Source of the DNA: Ptychodera flava
Taxonomy: Eukaryota > Hemichordata > Enteropneusta > Ptychoderidae
Assembly: GCF_041260155.1 (NCBI RefSeq)
Contig: NC_091945.1
Coordinates: 30,820,296-30,884,295, forward strand
DNA length: 64,000 nucleotides
Direction: 5' to 3'
Shown: piece by piece, positions 16,227-51,127 of the stretch
How positions within the stretch are numbered: the stretch's first letter is position 1
Layout: the number at the start of each line of letters is the position of its first letter
Program-made: the position numbers and the translations under genes
The notes under the pieces: model-generated
Told to the model about the DNA's origin: nothing
Database searches by the model: none
What the model saw: the letters and a program-made list of their open reading frames with translations, nothing else

Positions 16227-18551
16227 AAGAATTATTCTACCAAACAGGGTGGATGTCTGTCAGTCCTCAGACTGAAAATGAAATCATCAAACCAAGTATT
16301 GTCAAGTTGAAAGGCACATGCTGCAGGCATAATTAATGTCTAGTAGAGTTTGCCTTTACTCTAATGCCATTTACCACACTTGCAATAACACAGTCTTACT
16401 TTGAGGTGTTTTTTGCTTCAGAACAACTATGTCATTCACGTTTGATAAGAGTGTCGAATGTTTTCAACAATTATGTCATCATTTTATTTACATAGTGCAA
16501 TGCAGGTTAAGTGGTGCATTGAAACAGACACTTTGAAAGGTTTCATACATGTCCGTGGGTATTATACTGGGGTATAGCATTATTCCATCTATACCACTGG
16601 TATAAGTTGAAGATCAGTACGCTAATATACATATATTGCATTAGATTAACATATATTGCATTAGATTAACATTTTTTAACGCTGACTAGTAAATAGTACA
16701 TGGATTAAACATATAAGTGTATTCTCAAGAATTACACAGTCTTGATGCCTGGACATTTAAACATCAATTGAAAGAAAAATGAAATTTGCATCTTGACATG
16801 TTGACCTGGTGACATTGTAAAATTCAAGTTTTTCAGAAAACCTAGACATAAACACTGTATGTTTTATTTAAGGTGACAGAAAGTATTCAAATAGAATTAG
16901 CAGCTATTTAAGTGTTTATATCACACAATTTCAATTGTTGTTTTACCATATTGCTATGTCAAAATGGTTGGACATTTCGAAGTTTTAAATCCTTTGAGCC
17001 ACAGCTAGATGCTTATTTTCATAATTTTACCCTAAACTTAATAAAGCTCATGTAAATACTCTTATTGTAAAATGTGTATATTAGTATTTGTAACAACAGA
17101 ATGGAGCTGTATGTGCTAGTTTGATCAAGGTAAACAAATTTATGGATGCCCCTCTCAAATATTGCTGCCTCCATGCAAACAGTCAAAACATTGTGAACAT
17201 GGTGATCTATACATCGGAACTTCAAAGAAGCAATACGTTGTCATCCGTTGGTATGTATGGCCATGGCAATGAATGTCCTCCACTTGTGTATTCTGTTTTC
17301 TTTGTAATGTGATATGTTTTTGAAAATGGCAGGAAATTTAAAATGAAGTGAAAACTGTCAAATGTACTCTCCAGTTCTACCGCAAGTGAACGTTGCTGTA
17401 ATGCTGTGAAAGGTTCTTTCATTGAATGTGTAAAATTCAAAGACTGTGTAAGAAATATTCCAAAATAGTTTGATGTTGACAAATTACAAAGATAGATGCA
17501 TCTCTTTGGCCTTTAACTCATTCATTACTGAAGTTTGGTAGTTTGGTATAACCTTGTTTTCTTTTAAAAGTTGGGTGAAAGGATGAAGCAATAACTGTAA
17601 GAGAACACTTTTTCACATGAATGAAATGTTTTTTAATACATTCCCAGTGTATTGCAGGAGAAACTGTTGTGAATTTTTTATAATGGAAACTTTTTCAAAA
17701 AGTTTGCTTTCCACAGTGGAGAGAATAGATGATATCTGATAATTGCCTGTAAAATTCAACAAAATGTTATTCAGGGAAAGAAAAAGTGATCGATTTCACA
17801 CCTTTTTGTGTGGATTTTACCATGTAATAATTTTCTCAAGTCTTTTTGTTTTGTATCCATGGCAATGAACTTTATTCATATTCACTGAAGAATTTCTCCC
17901 TAAGTGTACAAGTTTTCACAAAAATATTATTTTAGAAAGAAAATAAAGCTTACACAATTTTAGTACTTTAGGCAGACTCATCTTTCAACCTTGGCCTTGA
18001 CCATGGCTTTCCCTATTAAAATTTGCAATGTGCAGCACCTCAGAAGGTTATAGCTTACAAAAATGTTCAAACAGCCAATCCCCTACATTTGTCAGCACTT
18101 TTTAAGTTGCTGTAAATAATTAAAAATCTACCAATCAGATATGACTTTCTCAGCAGCTGCACATTGGCCCTCATTTAATGCTGTCTTACAACAGTATTCT
18201 GGCAACTGTAGTCTCTTTCTGCCTTTCTCTAGAAGCACCAGCAGATATGTGATAAGAATAGATCATTGAAACATGTGGCTGCCAGTTTCAAAGTGACATT
18301 GATTTTGACAATAATATTTATCATGTCCCAGATAAACACATTGGCTAAATGGGAATCCCAAGCCATGACAACCATTTTTGGAAAAATCGAAGCATTTTAC
18401 AAGAGTGGATGCAAGTTGCATAAATGCTTTTTGAAGTTCAAAGAGTTTTCACTCCAGCCACAGATCTGTTTCTGAAATAAAAAGTTTTGTATATGAAATA
18501 TCCTGAATAGAAGAAGTGACTTGGTCAATATAAGTTCCCACTTCAGGTTAC
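16227..18551. other. Intergenic stretch between convergent pirin and DD gene
   Basis: No exon seen. It contains pirin's unmarked 3' UTR: an ATTAAA near 16702 and AATAAA at 17942 and 18476 are the nearest polyadenylation-like hexamers on the plus strand, none close to the stop. A tandem 20-bp duplication lies at 16630-16669. Confidence 0.45.
16630..16669. repeat. Tandem duplication, 2 x 20 bp
   Basis: Unit catatattgcattagattaa occurs twice in exact tandem. Confidence 0.9.
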
Positions 18552-18768
18552 CAGTGTTTCATCCAGAGAGGGGGATGGGAGGATTCCCCCTCTGGTGACA
18601 TGTTGGCACCCCCTAGTAATTTGTCAAGGGGGGACCAGCCCCCCATGAAATGTTGCCAGTCACACCTTAGAGATACAAGTAGAACACATGAACTGGTGAG
18701 ATCCCCCCTAAATTTTCTGGTAAAGGGGGGAAATCCCCCCTGTTGATGCCATCCTGGATGAAACACTG
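18552..18768. mobile_element. 217-bp MITE with 6-bp TSD
   Basis: Ends are exact inverted repeats CAGTGTTTCATCCAG (18552) and CTGGATGAAACACTG (to 18768), flanked by GGTTAC on both sides (18546-18551 and 18769-18774). The interior contains further C/G-rich inverted blocks and no real coding potential. The ends resemble hAT-type CAGTG termini but the duplication is 6, not 8, bp. It inserted just downstream of the death-domain gene's polyadenylation signal. Confidence 0.85.
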
Positions 18769-18825
18769 GGTTACACAGCCATTACTTCCACAGAATTTCC
18801 CGAGTCTCTGTGTTACATGTAATTA

Positions 18826-18831
18826 TTTATT
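18826..18831 (-). terminator. Polyadenylation signal of the death-domain gene
   Basis: AATAAA on the minus strand, 15 nt beyond the stop codon at 18846-18848. Confidence 0.6.
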
Positions 18832-18845
18832 GTCCATAGGAAACA

Positions 18846-20368
18846 CTATATGACTGGATAGAAGTTATCTGGTGTGTTTGGAATTTGTGTATAGACGGAT
18901 ATCCAACCAAGTCTTTTCAAAGCATTATTCAGTGTGTTCATATCCGCTGCCTGTCCGTCTCTGGCTCTCCATGCAACTAACATGTTGTACACTTGATGTT
19001 GCAGGTTGTCGGGGGCGATCATCTTGATATGCATCATCTGTTCTTCACTCATTCCAAGTTCACGACCTAACTCTGGATACCTGTTGCCAATCAGTGTTGC
19101 TAAGGTAATAATCTTGCGATCACATAACAGCCCTGGAAACAGAAAAGAAGGGATTTTTGTATGACATAAACACATAAATGAACGTGGGTCGTAGTTCAAA
19201 TACAATCTGGATGTAAAATTGGTCTTTTCTCAAAGAGTGATCAGTTGGACTCTTGTATTATGAGACACCTTACAAACTTACGAGCATTCAGATTTCAATA
19301 TGCAGTCAGTGACTGCGGGTGTCACTCAAGCTCGCCTCAAGCATGCCCTCTTTAGCCAACTTGATGTGCCAAAATTGACTCAAAAATATGCTGTTTAATT
19401 CGAAGAAATGACACTAATTGCATTTCTTAATTGGTACCAGGGATGATTCATGAAAATATCAAGAAATTATGATGAATTCAGAAGATTTAAAAATTATTGG
19501 GTACACTGCCCTTCCATAATGTTTAATTTGAGATGGAGGATTTACTAATGAAAATGAAACTTTGACATTGGAAAATAAATTTCTGCCACAATTTTGTTGC
19601 CAGACTTGGAGATTTCAATTCACAAAGGTCAAGAGTAAAGGTTTATAAATCCATGCATACATACATGTTAATTTTATCAGGTATACATGTATTATGATCG
19701 CGATATAAGAATGCATTTCATCAAACATTTTTCTACCTCTCGGTAAACTTGTACACTAGAGAAATTGCGGTTGCAAATCCTTGAAAAAAGAATTTAATAC
19801 CCGATGACCAACACACAATGTAATCAAACACATCCTGACCTCAGTCTGTTAGAGGAACTGTGTGTGCAGACATATACGATAAATAATTAAGTGCTGTCGT
19901 TTTGTCATACACACAACCAGTTAATTAAATTACAATAGTGTTCCTACCGAAATTAGTCTAATTTACATACATGTTTTGATAGTCAATGTGGCCTTTGGTA
20001 AAAAATAATTTTACCATTACGCCACAAGCATCACCATCATCATCAACTGGAATGTGAAAGAAATATTTTTGTACGAAAAGCTTTTAATGGAGTAGTGAAT
20101 GCAGGTCAACTTGCAAGGAATTTTTTATGTTGAGTTCATGCAGGCATGCTGCATGTTCGGTTGGTTGTCGAGCTACACAAACCCATAAATAATAACTTTA
20201 TGTCGAGCAATTTAAGTACTGCAGGTACAGTGTCATAATGATTTTAGTTATGGGGAAATAGAATATAACGGCACGGAATGTGCGCGGAAGCAACTCATTT
20301 TTTCCAACTGTACCTTGTTCGTCATATATTGACGCACCGCCAGCTAATCTTCCTCCACAACTCGACAT
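18846..20368 (-). CDS. Small stand-alone death-domain protein, 2 exons
   Basis: Exon 1 is 20368-20314 (MSSCGGRLAGGASIYDEQ plus one base) with donor CAAG|gtacag; exon 2 is 19132-18846 with acceptor CTGTTTCCAG. Both are phase 1 and join to give 113 aa. Residues about 20-105 read as a death domain: an N-terminal helix (DRKIITLATLIGNRYPELGR), the ELGMSEEQMMHIK helix 2-3 turn, and the QVYNMLVAWRARDG / MNTLNNALKRLGW helices whose conserved Trp and Leu pattern matches death-fold adaptors. There is no kinase, CARD, DED, TIR or transmembrane part. Death domains of this kind make homotypic contacts in receptor or adaptor complexes (FADD/CRADD-like); the partner is unknown. The gene converges on pirin and is tandem with SNX4. 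The domain call is firm; the exact family and whether further exons exist are not. Confidence 0.8.
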
Positions 20369-20715
20369 TGCAGCCTTTTCGAAAGTTTCGAAGAACGTAC
20401 ACGAAACTTCGTCTCAGATAAAGCCTGGACAAACAGTCCTTTTGGCAACTCTGAATAGACCTGTGTTTGCCGACAAATTAACGTCTAAGAACGCCACAGT
20501 GTACGATTAGAAACTGAATTGTTAGGAGTTAAGTCCTCAGTTACTGTTGACGCTAGGGTTGCCAACTGGGGCTATTCATATGTAAATATTGACCTCATTA
20601 GCAACTAGCTGACAACTTGCTAGCAATATCAACAGCGCCATCTTGCGGTGAAATGCTGAACAGAGCGGAGAGGTCATGCGAGGACGCAGAGAGAGAGAGA
20701 GAGAGAGAGAGAGAG
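20369..20715. promoter_or_regulatory. Likely upstream region of the death-domain gene, with (GA)n
   Basis: The sequence 5' of the DD-gene ATG is CpG-containing and includes a (GA)14-like microsatellite at about 20688-20715. A promoter is inferred only from position. Confidence 0.3.
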
Positions 20716-20837
20716 GTTTAAATTTCTTGAACGCTTTTTACGATGGCTGAGTCAAACTTATTTCATACCGGCTGAGGAATACGAATTGGCTTACAGCAAA
20801 GAATTACGAAATTTATGATGACTTTTTACTTCTCAGT

Positions 20838-22146
20838 CAAGTTTGATTTGTATTGATTGGTTCCAGTGAGGACAGCCCCATTACATTAGATTCATTACGC
20901 ATCAACTGTCTTTCATATGCTGATGATCTGCTGTTGATTTCAGAAACTCAAGTACGTTTGCAAAGTTGTCTTGATAAATTACACTCTTATTGTTTGAAAT
21001 GGAAGCTTTCGTACAAAGAAGTCAAAAGTCATGGTTTTTAACAAAAGTAACAACTTACTGAAAGGTACTGTAATTACCTATAATGGACTTGCCCTTGATG
21101 TTGTGAAAGAGTATTGTTATCTTTGTTTTGTTATAACTCCCAATGGCAAATTTAAAGCAAATTTTCACAATCTTAAGATGAAAGCTACTAAGGCTCTTTT
21201 AGTCTTCGTAAAGGTATTTCCTATAATGGGAATTTTTCTGTGAAAGTTGCTTTAGATCTTTTTGATCATTTGATTGTTTCCATTCTGACCTATGGATGTT
21301 AAATTTGGGGGAATGAAGTTAATGATAAGAGTAATTTCTTAAATGATGTTAGCTTTTCTTTTTACAGATATTTACTGGGAGTTTCGAAACAATGCTCCTC
21401 AGGCAGGTATTATAGGTGAACTTGGTAGATATCCTATCAAAATTGCCATAGTCAAACACATGTTAAAATATTGGCACAAGTTAGTTTTCAGTGATGACAT
21501 TCTGTTACGTTCAGCATATCTTTCTGCAAGATGTCATTCAAAGTGGTTTGAGTTCATTCAAAACATACTAGATACTTTTAGCGAGAGTAATATTTGGTCA
21601 GCTGTTTGTAACATTAATGCCACTATTAAAACTGTCCAGAATAACTTGCACAAGCATTATCAAGTTTCTTGGTACAGTGATTTACACAACAATAATAAGA
21701 CTCATGGGAAGGGAAATAAGCTCAGAATGTACAGAGAATTTAAACTAAGTTTGGTTTAGAAAATTACTTATTGGATATCAAGAACTTAAGCTGCAGAAAA
21801 TTGGTCACAAAATTTCGTATTTCTGATCACTGTTTACAAATAGAGTTGGGCGGAAGGTCAAAACCAAGAATTTCGCCTGAATCCAGATTTTGTAAGTTTT
21901 GTAAGTCTTCCGTCGAGGATGAATTTCACTATTTAATGAAGTGTAAAAAATATAATAGTGATAGAGAAGTTCTCTTTTCTGCAATGAAGTTGTGTTATCC
22001 TATATTTGATAGCTTAAATGAAAGAGATAAGTTTTGTACATTTTATCTTCAGATGATACGGTCTCTCATGAAATATATTACAAACACACTGTTTCCCCCA
22101 GCAGCTGCAGGTAAAGGCATCAACAACAATGTTCTTTGCAATATTT
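20838..22146 (+). mobile_element. 5'-truncated, decayed LINE (ORF2 C-terminal part)
   Basis: The reverse-transcriptase signature SYADDLLLIS is encoded at 20913-20942, followed by the typical thumb region (SCLDKLHSYCLKWKLSY). The reading continues in other frames at 21031-21243, 21343-21759 and 21771-22148, so at least three frame or stop changes have accumulated. The last piece carries a C-terminal zinc knuckle FCKFCKSSVEDEFHYLMKC (C-x2-C-x8-H-x4-C), normal for several non-LTR clades (for example Jockey/CR1/L2 relatives). Endonuclease and finger/palm parts are missing at the 5' end. Clade is undetermined. Confidence 0.85.
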
Positions 22147-24635
22147 AGTTTTGTTCTTGCTTTCCGAGGTGTGTTGTTATGCAATAAAGTGATTAAAGTG
22201 ATTGATGATTTGTATGGTCAGATTACATTAGGAATATTTCCTATCAGTTCCTTTGACCCACTGAAGTCTGCTTTAAGCTCAAGAGTATTCAGGTTGGCAA
22301 CAGAAATTGATGATAAATTGAAGACAATAGTTATTAAATGAGTCACGACAATGAAGGGTAAATCTTTGCAAGATTGTAAACTTAACTCTAAATATTGTGT
22401 TTCAGACTTTTTCATAAGGTCATTACAGTGAATCATCATTGGTTTAGCTAATGCAAGTTCTGATTCCGCAAACAAATTTCGGTCTCTTCTAGTCACACTG
22501 GAAGGAATTACAAGAACTCTGAGGAAACAGTTTTATTATGCAATGATATTCTTCAATGCAAGTACTTTCCAGATAAAGATATCCTTCCACTGAAGTACTT
22601 TCACAGTGAAAAAATGAGAAAACAGTGAACTGAAATCAGTCAGAAATGGGGAATTAACCGAATGAAAAAGACTGTGACTTTTGATCCTAACATATTTGAT
22701 GGTAGTTATAGGATCCAATTGCAGCGCAGTTTACACGCGACAAAAATATCACTGAGAAACCATGCCTTTGTAAATTGCCTTCAAGATATTGTTATAAAAA
22801 ACAAGAAACTAAGATCTGAAGTTGTCAAATAGTCGTGTCAAAATCTTGTTCAAATATTTTTATTGTGAGGATAACCACATCTAGCTCAACAACTTATCTT
22901 GATGTTTACTTCTCAAAAGGCTCTGGGGAAAAGGAGAAATCTGTGACTTTTTTGAGTAACGTTTTCAATATCATTATGTATCATCTTCTCTTTTTTGCAA
23001 AAATCAAGTATCTACTGTACAAGCACAATCATTCTGTAACCCTTGAACTTTCAACTTTGACACATGACATACTGACAATAACTGACACAATATTCAGTTA
23101 TTTCTCTTTTTTATTGAATAATTTTACAACTTAAGATGAGTGTTATTCTCTAGACTGTCATTCTCACTGACCAATATACACTAAAAGTTATCATTCTTGA
23201 TATATTGCCCCGTATTAGGCTAGATATTCACAATCCTGCTACCCATTAAATATACCCCATGGACTATTCCATTGCTGGCACAGCATTCAGGGGTGAGCAG
23301 GGCTACACCTCTAGCCCACCTAGAAGATAATTTGCATTGGTCTATACTCATACCTAAAGGCTTGGCAGAGAATACTCTTTGAATGTACTTGGCAAACTTG
23401 AGAAAAATTCATAAATTTCTGAAAAGTCGAAAAAAGCTCTATTCTGGCAATAACTGAACGTATATATGCATTTTAAAGGTCTTCACCGTGCAACTGAAGG
23501 TAGTCCTGAATATGTAACATGATACAGTGTGTCTACAAGCATAACTGTCATTTTATCCAACTTCGAAAAAAATCTTAGCGACAAATGATGGAATCTTGTG
23601 AGCAAATGTTTCAGAAATACTGGCCATCCTTCTATTAATACATGAGATGTTATCCAATCACATTTGAATGTGCCTGGTAAGGTCAATAATTATAATATTA
23701 CACATGCAAGAACGCCAATATCCCAATATAGGACTAAGGTTACGTTTTCTGTAGTGAAGGCAATATTTCATTGTTGCTTGCACTGAAAAATAGAGAAAAG
23801 TAGCACAAACATCAGCTTAGCATTCAGAAAACAGAGAGAAAAGAAGGAAAAACAGCTTGAGGATAATTTGTACATCTTGGACCGTCAATCTGACATGTAA
23901 AGATTGTAAATTTTTGAATTATTGAGATGTCTGTATGCTATCATTTCTTCCAGTTATTCCATTGTCATTTATAACCTATTTACTGTCATTAATGAGAACC
24001 AAGTCTCTTTATTTCTTGTCATAAACCACTACAATTTTGATAATTGCAAACCACTGCCTCTGTTATACATATATTTCTTCTTCCCTGAAAACCAGTGTTT
24101 TCACTGCCTTTGTAATGTGTTTCATCGATTCGGCTGTTGAAATGTGCAGGTTCAAAAAATGGTTTGAAAAAATGTTAGACAGTAAGGTTCAAGGCGACGA
24201 GAAAGGAAAAGCAAAGAGAACCTGAAATACTGCCTCTCAAAGGTTTCACAGGTTTCAAATTTCCACCATTCTAAGACAGTGAAATTGTGAGAATGGTATA
24301 GGTTACATCAGAACTCACACCTTCTCCCTTTAAATACTCGTAACAAGTTTTATTTGAACTCAAGTGAATTTACTACAAGATGATATTTACAGTGGCAGGG
24401 GTCTCATGTTGCTGAGATTTTTTGCACAGACTATCAAGGATTTTCTTCAAAATTTGTTTCAAAATGTTGACCAACCGACATGATGGGCTACTCTTGGGAT
24501 TTTCATGCTACAATGGCATGACAGTTTCTGAATATTCTGTCAAATTTTCCTGGCTGTAATACTGTCAGAGTCACACTGAGATTCGGTTTCAAATTTAAAA
24601 TGAGAAGTTCCCCCTGGAATTGTTTGCTTGGTAAA
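22147..24635. other. Intergenic stretch; possible degraded coding matter at 22150-22830
   Basis: Just after the LINE, plus-strand frames at about 22150-22340 and 22640-22830 look protein-like (SSRVFRLATEIDDKLK; TVTFDPNIFDGSYRIQLQ) but are broken repeatedly and match no family I know; they may be another part of a degraded retroelement. Nothing supported from 22830 to 24635. Confidence 0.35.
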
Positions 24636-24641
24636 TTTATT
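24636..24641 (-). terminator. Polyadenylation signal of SNX4
   Basis: AATAAA on the minus strand, 16-21 nt after the SNX4 stop codon (24657-24659). Confidence 0.6.
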
Positions 24642-24656
24642 GTTGCTGGAATATCT

Positions 24657-48425
<23,769 letters not shown>

Positions 48426-49500
48426 GGCAGTGAGAAGAAACAGACAAAGACAAAGAGGAGAAAAAAAAGAATAATCAATTTCTTCAAAATCCATGTGCAA
48501 TTGTACGTTATTTATAACAGTGATTTTAAAATCCAGAAAAATTTCTCACAGCTTAATTTCAGATATATTTTAAACATGATGTTGTGAGTTATATGAATGT
48601 AAACAAAAGTGAACATGATGTAAAACAGGATTGCTTTTACGCTGGTGGTTTTACCCTTTTAGCATTTGGATACAAATGAAAGCTGCTATTTACGCTGAAG
48701 CAAGTTATTTTGCCAGAATGTTTAACATATTACTTCTAAAACGGCTGAGAATCATGCAAAGAGGAATTATAAACTAGATGACAACATGTACAATCATGCT
48801 ATAAACTGTATGACTTTATGTAAGGCACACAGTGAACGCCCACTGAAACATAGCGATGGTTCGGAGTCGACCAATTAAATCTGATCTGACAGCAACCTAG
48901 CACGAAAGCAAAACAAATAATGCGAAAGAGGGTAAACGATAAGAGGAGTTCTACACCAGCATTAATAACATGGCTGACTTTAAATTGGAAATGTCGCTCG
49001 GTAATGACGATTTTCAGACCTGTTGTATTATTTTTTCAATAGAATTCACACACCACGTATTACTGTACACGCCTCCCCATAGGCATAGGACTAATATTGC
49101 AGTACGGATTCACAAAGCTTAACTAGCTGTCTGGTCGATTACGAAAGAAATCGACCCATTGTTAATCGTGGTTTCGGAACCCACGGCTCCGACTACGTTG
49201 TCAGACTCACCCGACCGAAATACTGTGACAGATCTCTTCTCTGGCCGCCGTTTCTCTCAGGCAAGAGATCTGGAACAAAGGTATCGTCGTGATCAGCCGC
49301 CATGTTGGCCAGTCATCAAAATTTACCTGTGGGGGCGCTAGCTTTACGAGCAAGGTCGCAACAGAGGGTGCCAACCTAATTGTCGTGAAACATTGTTGAC
49401 AGAATGTGCACGACGACATCGTTTTACGGCTCTCTTTTTTTGACATGACCACGGTCCGTGTCATGACCTTGGAAGTTCGTCGACCTGTTGTTATGTGATT
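48426..49500 (-). promoter_or_regulatory. Probable SNX4 promoter / 5' UTR region
   Basis: Directly upstream of the SNX4 ATG is a pyrimidine-rich minus-strand tract, and 48830-49480 is richer in CpG than the surroundings. A second minus-strand candidate first exon, ATG near 49424 with donor CACAG|gtaaat near 49327 (MSSCTFCQQCFTTIRL...), could be an alternative leader. The pyrimidine tract plus CATTACAG at about 48406 could also be a splice acceptor, leaving only the last 12 codons of the proposed first exon coding. Confidence 0.35.
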
Positions 49501-50017
49501 ATCATCAGCTGGAAGCTGTTAGACAAGCAAGCAAGGAAGAATAAGAAAATAAACTGGTCTCAAGGAGTTACATTAATGTAATGAGAACTAAAACTGCATG
49601 TAATTGATATACGGAAGCTAACATTACAGAGCCTAAAATATGAAAACCTTTTGAGCTTCATGTCTCATTACATTGCGATATTTTATATCAGTTTGTTAGT
49701 ACAATTGTTAGTTTATTTTTCTCTGATGTTTTTTTCTTTTTGTGTTTATTAGCGTTGGACATGTGTCTTTGTCATTGATGGTAAGATAATGATCAAACCG
49801 GAGACGATACGGGTTTTCTTTGGTTTTGGTGAAAATTTGATGGGTAGCAGGTCCGTATATTTAAAACCGCACAACATGCATGCAATGTAAACATGGTTTA
49901 TATCACTAACACATAAATGTCAGTCAATTTCCTAAGCTGTCACGTAAAAACAAAACTGTTCCGAACACCAAAACCAATGCAATGCATTTTTTTTCTTTGA
50001 GACGTGGTTGGTAGAGC

Positions 50018-50020
<3 letters not shown>

Positions 50021-50104
<84 letters not shown>
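50021..50104. repeat. (TC)42 microsatellite
   Basis: Uninterrupted TC repeat followed by a short C-run; gives long Ser-Leu or Arg-Glu frames that are not genes. Confidence 0.97.
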
Positions 50105-50106
<2 letters not shown>

Positions 50107-50799
50107 CCCACAGTGCCAACTAATGACTTTCTCCTTCCATTGAGCAACGCGCTGCATTTACTGGAAAAACTATATAGTACAACGATTGTAAATTTTGGAT
50201 TCAATCTAGACGTGCTTTTCCAATAATCTTGGCACAAAGAGATCCCTTGTCCTCAGTGTTCTGACGAAATCAGTCAATGTGTATTCGACCAATGCAAGGC
50301 GTCGAAAACCAATGACCAAGCGTTGCTCAGTGCGCACTTTTTGACAATTCGGTGACCGTCACGGTCGATGGTACGCCGACGGCCGTGCCAGTCAAGAATT
50401 CTACAGCATCGAGGGTATGCAATCGCGTATTATAAGTAACATTCCACACAAACGAATGTTCAGTTATAAAAGGAAAACTTTTTATAACCAGCAAAACAGA
50501 ATTTCAAAAACTAAATGTTCAAGGTGCTGTTCGAGGTGCTGTGTTATTGAGTTCTTTATTTAATCTATTAAACCTTGACCCTCTCCGTAAAAAGCTAGAC
50601 CTTGCATCTAGACCTTGATTTCGAAATTTTCCCTGCAGGCATTTTTTAACCGCAGTTTATTTACTCTTTGTAAAGCCTTGGCCATTAATATATAATCTCT
50701 GGAATGAAGCTTGTTTATTAAAATTGGCAATCAATCCAGAAAGAAGTGCTGTTCACCGAATAATTTTGAGTCTAACAGAAGGTATAATCGAAATAAGAT

Positions 50800-51127
50800 T
50801 GTGGCTTTCAGTGCGGGTGTTTACCCCTGGCAACATCCATCAGTTCACGTGCAAGTCCTCCCCAAGGCCAGAGTGCAGACTCAGTTGACCAAAAACCATT
50901 ACCGCTTTCTCAAGACCCTCAATCTCTGTCATCAACTTCAATTTGAAGGGGCTGGCCGAACCCAAAGATCGACAAGCGCGACTAACAGCGCAGTCCCTTT
51001 CGCATCTGTACTACACCCTCTGAGCAAATTCCTCAGATTGGACAGTGGGTCGAAAGAAACCCCAGGAGTCTTGTTCGACAAATCGACGGGTAATGCGGAA
51101 CCCTTCGGGCAATGTCTGTGCCTCTGA
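50800..51127. other. GC-richer island open on both strands, unidentified
   Basis: A plus-strand frame runs to a stop at 51127 and a minus-strand frame is open for about 55 codons over the same bases (PVDLSNKTPGVSFDPLSNL). Composition is closer to coding exons than to the flanks. No splice-bounded exon or known motif is evident; it may be a gene relic. Confidence 0.25.

Noticed and set aside
18548-18766. 72-codon minus-strand frame
   Set aside because: Lies entirely inside the 217-bp MITE and reads its inverted repeats.
20368-20405. TTC/GAA blocks upstream of the death-domain gene resembling heat-shock elements
   Set aside because: Spacing does not fit the nTTCnnGAAn pattern.
49924-50237. 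Arg-Glu and Ser-Leu repeat frames
   Set aside because: Products of the (TC)n microsatellite, not genes.
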